Shown here: piece after piece, positions 57,477-64,000 of the stretch
Layout of the letters: each line of letters begins with the position of its first letter
Numbering within the stretch: the first letter of the stretch is position 1
NCBI RefSeq assembly: GCF_032452875.1
Contig: NC_083880.1
Span: 58,664,829-58,728,828, forward strand
Origin: Bos javanicus
Taxonomy: Eukaryota > Chordata > Mammalia > Artiodactyla > Bovidae
Direction of reading: 5' to 3'
DNA length: 64,000 nucleotides
Notes under the pieces: model-generated
Told to the model about the DNA's origin: nothing
The model's database searches: none
What the model saw: only the letters and a program-made list of their open reading frames with translations
Program-made: the position numbers and the translations under genes

Positions 57477-57783
57477 GTAACAGGAGGATTTCTGGCCCAT
57501 TGCTCAGTGAGACAGGGGCGTTTCCCAGACCTGGAAGTGAAGATACCTCGTGGGCTTGGAGTCAGGATGCCTGGAGAGAAACCGCCTTCAACACACTTCT
57601 GCTTTAAATAGTTGTGAGATCCAGCAGGAAATTGTTGTGGAATACACACCTCTTGCACAATTTAATGTCTCTGTCTGAAGGCAAGGGTGTTCAAACTGCA
57701 GCACTGTTTGACAACAGTTTTATTGTATAAATGATGCTTTTTAAACACACCTGAGGCTTGTCTGATGCCTCTGTCGTTTGAGG

Positions 57784-58010
57784 TCAGTCTCTGGTGGCTC
57801 AGTGGTAAAGAACCTGCCTGCCAATGCAGGAGACACAGTAGACTTGGGTTCGATCCCTGGGTCAGGAAGATCCCCTGGAGAAGGAAATGGTAGCCCACTC
57901 CAGTATTCTTGCCTGGAGAATCCCATGGACAGAGGAGACCGGTGGGCTACAGTCTGTGAGGTCTCAAAGAGTCAGACACAACTGAGTGACTAAACAACAA
58001 ACAGCAACAA
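57784..58010 (+). mobile_element. Bov-tA SINE
   Basis: CAGTCTCTGGTGGCTCAGTG to GTGACTAAACAACAAACAGC. An extra ACAGTAGACTTG sits before the GGGTTCGATCC box. Confidence 0.92.
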
Positions 58011-58131
58011 CCGAAAGAGTCGGTACCACAAGGGGGTTAACCCTGGTGGAGCACAAGCGGTTTATACTGGAAAGTTCAACAGCCTTGTGAAAATGGCAGG
58101 AATTTCTTATTTTCCAGGCATTATTTCCAGG

Positions 58132-58790
58132 ACAGTAAGTCCCCTACATACAAACCTGGGAACTTTCAAAGATGTGAACCTGGATTCACACGTCCAGTCA
58201 TGTAAGTTAGCTCACGTGTCTGGGGGTACTTTGTCGTGTGCCCCATGTACCCTCTACACGTGACTGGGTTTTGTGTGCATTGCTGCACAGTACTGTATAG
58301 AGTAGAGCAGTTTAGTACTTTTATTTCAAGTCTAGGATATCCAGTTAGTGTTAGTCTGTCAGTCGTGTCTGACTCTTTGAGACCCCATGGACTGTAGCCC
58401 GCCAGCCTCCTCTGTCCATGGAATTCTCCAGGCAAGAATACTGGAGTGGGTTCATTTCCTCCTCCAGGGGATCTTCCCAACCCAGGTCTCCTGCCATTGC
58501 AGGCAGATTCTTTACCGTCTAAGCCACCAGAGAAGCCCAGGATGTCTGGAAGAAAGGGTAAAAGGGGTAGTGATGTAGCTGGTATGACTGTACTTTTTAA
58601 GGTACTGTACTGTAAGATTTAAAGTGGTTTTTTTTTTTTTTAATGTATTATTTGTGTGGTAAGTATTAGAAACCTATTATAGTACAGTACTATATAGCTG
58701 ATTGTATTAGTTGGGTATCTAAACCAACTTTGCTGGACTTACGAACATGCTCTTAGAATAAAACTCGTTCGTCAGTAGGGGACTTACTGT
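58132..58790. mobile_element. Tigger/pogo-like DNA transposon with perfect 16-bp terminal inverted repeats
   Basis: ACAGTAAGTCCCCTAC at 58132-58147 and its exact reverse complement at 58775-58790 bound the element. The internal AGTACAGTACTATATAGCTG and GGACTTACGAACATGCTC resemble the Tigger group. No transposase frame remains, and a SINE sits inside. Confidence 0.8.
58345..58539 (-). mobile_element. Bov-tA SINE inside the Tigger-like element
   Basis: TTAGTGTTAGTCTGTCAGTC to TAAGCCACCAGAGAAGCCC. Confidence 0.91.
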
Positions 58791-61417
58791 ATAAATGTTA
58801 TGCTTTCGGCTGACCTTTGATAATCTCACTGAATAGTCCCTGGAAATGTATCCTTTATAACAATCAGTCCTTTTAACGGGCAGTTAAGGACTTACCAGCA
58901 TTGAACTTAACCACGTTCAATGAAAAGCCTTAGGACCTTTGGCTTATCAAACCAACTGTTTCTACATTTCCCCATCTTTATTTGCACTTTACTTTTAATG
59001 GGGTGTAACAGATAAAACAGATCTTAAGAGGCAGCCTTGTTCCGGGTGTGACTTAAGTAGCTTTTGTATCATTTCCAAGGCATGGCTATGATTATAAGCC
59101 TTGTTTCCATAAATCATTGTCTTTTATAGTAAGCGCAATTCAGGATGTCAAAAGACACATGTGCTTGTTTTTCTGAGCAGTTGCAGATTAAGTGCTGTAC
59201 GGGATGCTCACCGTGCTTGTTGAGACAAAAAATGCAGTAAAGGAAAAAAAAAAAAAACTATTGAACCCCAGTGGCTAGGAGCCAGTCACAGGAGACGAGA
59301 TAGGAGGGCTGCAAATAGCTGTCATGGTAGAATACTGCCCCGAGTAGCAGCCAAATGGTTGAGCTGGAACGTGATGTCATTTCCTGTTAATGAAGGGTGA
59401 CAGTTTGTAGACAAGTCCAGAGGTCGCTGATTAAAAGACTCATCCTGATAATTATTATAATTACATCCCAGTGCCTGAACTACCAACATCAGGAAGGTAA
59501 TAACAGAAAACAGTGCACTAGACAATGAATTACTTTAAGTCCATCAGCTTTGGTCACTAATTCGATCAGAAAAGCTGTGTTTAACCTTTTCTGAGGGTAG
59601 TCCTTTCACTTAATGACCATTTGAAAACTAAACACGAATCTGTTTGTAGTGAAAAGCCCATCTAGTATTTCAAAGCATAAGAACCGCTTCACCCCCTAAA
59701 AATGAGAGTAGCTGGTTGATGGCGTTGGAATCATCTGTGAACGATGCCAAAACAATTCTAAAAGGGATTCTAGGATTTTTCTACGACATAAGAGTATTTT
59801 GTCAGTTAAATCATTTGTCTTAAGCAGAAAAAAATAAAAACCTTTCACAACACAGACATGCCCGAGTTTGCTGCTGGTGTAGCAAGATTTAAATACAGCT
59901 GCCCCAGGCATCAAAAATCAATTTTAAATGGAATACAGGAACAGTTAGGCTTTTCCCATCCTGGCCGCAGAGTGTTGTTATCAAGCGTGTTGCCAACTCC
60001 CTAAATAAAGAAGCTAATATTTGAAAGTAGGAGTCTTTCAGAGGAGCGGAAGTTGAGTTTTGTTAGCAGACATGCCCAACTTTGCAGTGAAATCTCTGGA
60101 ATGATTTTCACTGGGAAAAGCCCTGGAGGCCAAAGTGTCACCTGGCGTGATGGTCTCCCTAGAAATGGCCACAGTTGCTGGCGCTCTTTTTTCAACTTTG
60201 TGTGCCTGGATTTTAGGATGTGATCCCGAAGCTGCTCATAATACCGTGAACCCAACTGAATTCCCTCAGAAGTCCCAGCACGAAATGAAAGTCCTGTTTT
60301 CAGGGCTTGGGAAGAGCAAACACGGTCACGAGCGGCAGGGGGAGCCTGGCACCTCTGCTGGAAAAGGTGGAGGGGTGGAGAGCGGGGTGTCCTCGGGAAC
60401 AAATGGAGTGGCCAGAGCTGCAGGCGGGCAGTGAGGACGGCTGGACGGTCCCGCCTGGACTGGAGCCTGTGTCTGTAGGTGACACCCCAGTTCTGTGGGG
60501 GTGCTTCTGCCCAGCAGGCAGCCTGTCTGTGCAGAGGGCCTGGGTCCCTCTCGGAACAGCGTCACCTGTCACTTGAGGGGAGTGGTGTGTGCTTCTCGCT
60601 GCTCTGGTCACCTGGTCCCCCATTGGCCAGCGTGGGTCCCCTCCTCGAGTGCCACCGCACAACACACTGTCACTTGATCCTGTCCTGGGGGCGGGGGTGG
60701 TGTTCCTGCTCCTTCAGGGCCCTCAGTGACAGAGTTCAGAAATCTTTCTGGGCACTGGGACTGTCCAGGGGCTTGTGAAAATCACAAACTCCCAGACGGG
60801 ACACCCCAGCACACAAAGTGAGTGGCCCTGAATGACACCCGAGAACTGGCATTTTCCACTGGCAGTGCTGTGGCTGAGCCAGCTCAGCATCACCTGCCCT
60901 TCAGGCTGCACTGCTTCCATGCTTTCACTGATGTTGGAAAAACTGAAGGTGCTTTCAGTGCCAGGACCTGAGGGTTTTGCTCTGCATGGTTCTACCCCCC
61001 AAAGGGCACCTCGGCAGCCCTCTGGTGGCCTGGCAACGGCTTTTGCCCCCCCTGGAACGGAAGGAGACAGAGCTCTGGAAGCGACAGGTGACCTGTGTTC
61101 TGGAGTCTGCTGGGCCTCCTCCATGGTTTGGCACTGAGATCCCACACTCAGGTGGCCTGGGACATCTGTTTCGTGGTGGCAGAGCACAAAGGGAGAGAGA
61201 CAGAAGTAAGATTCAGGGTCTGCCAATCGCACATGAGTTTCTACCAGGCTGACGGTAGACGTGTCATGTAGAGAACGGACATTTGAAAATGCATTGGTCT
61301 GACTGCATTTGCCCTGTGTCGGGGTAATAACAGACCCATTTCAGAATAAGAAGAGCTGGATCTTCTTAAAAATTATCCTTACCATGTATTGCAACAGGTA
61401 GGATAACATCAGGATGG
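58791..61417. other. Repeat-poor downstream intergenic DNA
   Basis: About 2.6 kb without a recognised repeat; 60300-61200 is GC-rich with many short overlapping open frames on both strands and no domain. It contains the CTCF-like motif at 61014. No exon of a known neighbour is recognised. Confidence 0.45.
61014..61030 (-). promoter_or_regulatory. Candidate CTCF site in downstream GC-rich DNA
   Basis: The reverse complement reads GGCCACCAGAGGGCTGC. CCACCAGAGGGC is a classic CTCF core, with T instead of a purine at the next base. It lies in GC-rich, repeat-poor DNA and faces the site at 56412. Confidence 0.5.
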
Positions 61418-61440
61418 ATGGATGGATGGGTAGGAACAGA
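61418..61440 (+). repeat. (GATG)n microsatellite
   Basis: Four to five tandem GATG units followed by degenerate GGTAGG and a short GATA run. Confidence 0.8.
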
Positions 61441-61493
61441 TAGATAGTTGCTCATATTCTTTTAAAATTTTGATCTTAAAAAATTTCTTGGAG

Positions 61494-61650
61494 GGACCTC
61501 CTTAGTGGTCCAGTGGTTAAGACTCTGCACTTGCACTGCAGGGGACATGGGTTCTATTTCTGGTCAGGGAACTAAGATGCCACACCCTTCATGGTATGGC
61601 AAAAATAAATAAATAAGTAAAAATAAACTTAAGTAAGCATCTTTAAAAAA
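61494..61650 (+). mobile_element. CHR-type SINE
   Basis: GGGACCTCCTTAGTGGTCCA, GACTCTGCACTTGCACTGCA and GGCAAAAATAAATAAATAAG. Confidence 0.88.
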
Positions 61651-61794
61651 AAAACAAAATTTCATGAAGAATCAGAAATTAGTCATGGAAATATGGAGCC
61701 TTCAAACGTTGGCCAAATGGAAATTAGTTTACTAATCACAAATTTTTATCTACATGATATGATAGTAGAATTCTCAGTTCTATTTTCCAACACT

Positions 61795-64000
61795 ACATTT
61801 TTTTTACATATTTTTTTATTTTTGAGGCATAACTTACAAATAGTAAAATTCTCCTTTTAAGCCCACAATTCTCTGTTTTGACAAGAGGATGGTCGTGGAA
61901 ACACACCCCAAACCCCACAGTGCTCCTTTGTTGCTGCCCTGCTCCTGCCCTGCCCACAGCAAAAACCGGTTTCTTTCTGCCCCGAAAATCACCATTTCCA
62001 GAACGTCCTATAGATGGAATCACATATTTCTAATCAAATACACTCCATTTTTGAGTCTGGCTTCTTCCATTCAAGGTAACGACTGTGAGAGCTAGCCTTA
62101 CTGTTTCCTAGGTTATTTGTTAATTTATCTTTATTATGGGGTAATATTCCAGTGTAAGGCTATTCCAAAATTTGCTTCTCTATCCACCAGGTCAAGGACA
62201 TTTGAATTGTTCCCACTTTGGGTAGATTATGAATAAAGGTATTATAAAACATTTGTGTACAGGTTTTGTGCAAATCTATATTCTCATGTCTCCTGAGGTG
62301 AGATCGCTGGGTCATAAGACAGATGTTTGTTTGCCCTGGTAAGAAACTACCAAACCAGTTCTCAAAGTGGATGCTCCTGTATTCCCACCAGTAAGCAGTC
62401 AAGTCACCCCACTTCCTGGCCATCACTTGGTATTATCGGGGTTTGTTTGGTTTTGTTTTAAGCTGTCCTAGTAGGTATAGTGATATCCTACTGTGGTTTT
62501 GGTTTGTACTTTATTAATAACTCACGAGTCTGAAAACCTTTCCATAGACTTATTTGCCATCTACACATCTTCTCTAATGAAATATCTGGTCAAATCTTTT
62601 AACCATCTTTTCAATCAGTTTGAGAGTTTATAGATTCTGAACACAGATTCTTTATCAGACATATGCTTTGCAAGTATTTTCTCTCTGTCTTCTCTTTTCA
62701 TTCTCTTAACAGTGTTTTGCAAAGAGCAGGTTTTTCTTTTAATTTGATGGTGTCTAATTTATCCTTTTCTTGGGACGAATCATTCTTTTAGTGTCTTGGC
62801 TAAGACATCTTTGCATAATGCAGGGTTACACAGATTTTTTTTTCCCCTAGATTTAGTTCAGAAGTTTTGTAATTTTATGCTTTGCATGGGAGTCATGGAT
62901 CTATTTTGAGTCAAATTTTGTTTATGATACAAGGTGTGGATCAAGGTTTCTTTTTTCACACGTGGATGACCAACCAATTGTTCCAGCACCATTTGTTGAA
63001 AAAACTATCCTTTGTCCATTGAATTCCCTTTGCAGCTGTGTTGAAAGTAAATTGGCCACACATGTGGGATCTATTTCTGGATTCCACTCTGTTGCGCTGA
63101 TCCAGGCTTTCATCAGTACCACACTGTCTTGATTACTGTAGCTTTATAGTAAGCATCGAAATTAGAGAATGGGAGTCTTCCAAAGCTGTTCCTCTTTCCC
63201 CAAATTGTTTTGGTTATTCTAGATCTGCTGCCTCTCCATGTAAATTTACAAACCAACTTGTTGATTTGTACCTAAGATGTACAAATTCCTACATTTTGTT
63301 GGACAAAACTACATTTTGGAAGGGAAGAATTTACAGACTTGTTTGGGAAGAACCTATCATTTTAACAATATTGAGTCTTCTGAATCCCATGAACAGAGGA
63401 GCCTGGCAGGCTACAGTCCCCGGGGTTGCAAAGAGTCAGACACAACTGAGCAACTAAGCGAGCACACACTGATTCATGAACACAGTACATCTCTCCACTT
63501 GTTTAGGTTTTTAATTTCATTTATCATTGTTTTATAGACTGTGTACAGATCTTGCACAGATGTTGGAATTTATACTCAGTTTTTGGTGAGATTTTTCTTT
63601 TTTTTTTTTTTGGTACTATTGTAAATTGTGCTGTTTTTAGAATTTCAACTTCCTACTGTTCATTGCTAGTACAGAGAAATACTGTTGAGTTTTATATTGA
63701 CCTTGTATCCTGCAACCTTACTAAACTCACTTATTATTCATTCTGGCAATTTGTTTGTAGATTCCTTGGTGTTTTCTAAATAGACAGTCATGCCATCTGC
63801 AAATAGAATGATTTCTTCCCCCCTGTCCAATATAGGTTTTTATTTTCTTGCCTCATTGCACTTGTGAGGGCCTCCAGTATGATGTTGAATAGGAGTGGTG
63901 AGAGTGGACATCTTTGTCCAGTTCCCGGTTTAAGGGGTGAGGATCAAGCCTTTTGCCATTAAGATGTTAGCTGTAGGTGTTCTGTAGATGCCGTTTAATG
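61795..64000 (-). mobile_element. Long L1 series, antisense, running off the window
   Basis: Starts as an old L1 3' end (TTTTTGAGGCATAACTTACA, TCCTATAGATGGAATCACA) and passes into antisense ORF2: TTGATTACTGTAGCTTTATA, AGACAGTCATGCCATCTGC and GTGGTGAGAGTGGACATC. More than one L1 copy may be joined here. Frames are broken. Confidence 0.82.
63373..63465 (+). mobile_element. Bov-tA SINE 3' part within the L1
   Basis: CTGAATCCCATGAACAGAGG to CACAACTGAGCAACTAAGCG. 5'-truncated. Confidence 0.87.

Noticed and set aside
59322..59525. 67-codon minus-strand frame with a signal-peptide-like start (MSSALFSVITFLML)
   Set aside because: Too short, no cysteine pattern or known family, no neighbouring exons seen. 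A hydrophobic start can arise by chance in AT-rich DNA.
60300..61260. Exons of a GC-rich gene (for example RBM38) at the right
   Set aside because: Many overlapping short frames but no RNA-recognition motif or credible exon structure.

Overview
The window is genomic DNA from a ruminant, most likely a bovid such as cattle. It is dense in Bov-tA tRNA-derived SINEs, CHR-type SINEs and BovB (RTE) LINE fragments, together with L1 fragments in the ruminant style. The only protein-coding gene I can support is CTCFL (BORIS, the germline paralogue of CTCF). It lies on the + strand with its coding sequence from 30032 to 52960. In other mammals CTCFL sits between PCK1 and RBM38, and neither neighbour is recognisable here.

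Layout. Positions 1-26,600 are intergenic DNA 5' of CTCFL, mostly SINE, LINE, MIR and L2 pieces with unassigned unique sequence. This part also holds a ~195-bp inverted duplication (17193-17388 / 17816-18010) and one exon-like segment on the minus strand (24726-24810). Positions 26,620-29,100 hold a C-rich minisatellite of about 45 units. Nearly every unit carries GCGCCCCCTGCAGG, the reverse complement of a near-consensus CTCF core. Positions 29,150-29,600 are the CpG-bearing putative CTCFL promoter and 5' UTR exon. Positions 30,019-54,690 are CTCFL, with ten coding exons, an intact 663-residue reading frame, eleven zinc fingers and a repeat-bearing 3' UTR. Positions 54,700-64,000 are downstream intergenic DNA dominated by L1, with a Tigger/pogo-like element carrying perfect 16-bp inverted termini and a 5'-truncated L1 that appears to carry a 3' transduction.

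How the parts may work together. CTCFL and CTCF share an almost identical zinc-finger array and so recognise the same DNA core. The gene for one of them has a head-to-tail array of about 34 exact and 11 variant CTCF cores ending some 0.2 kb before its promoter. All cores point the same way and each exact core contains a CpG. That suggests a methylation-sensitive autoregulatory or insulating array. The motifs and their arrangement are read directly from the sequence; the regulatory role is inference. Further candidate CTCF motifs occur at 39822, 56412 and 61014.
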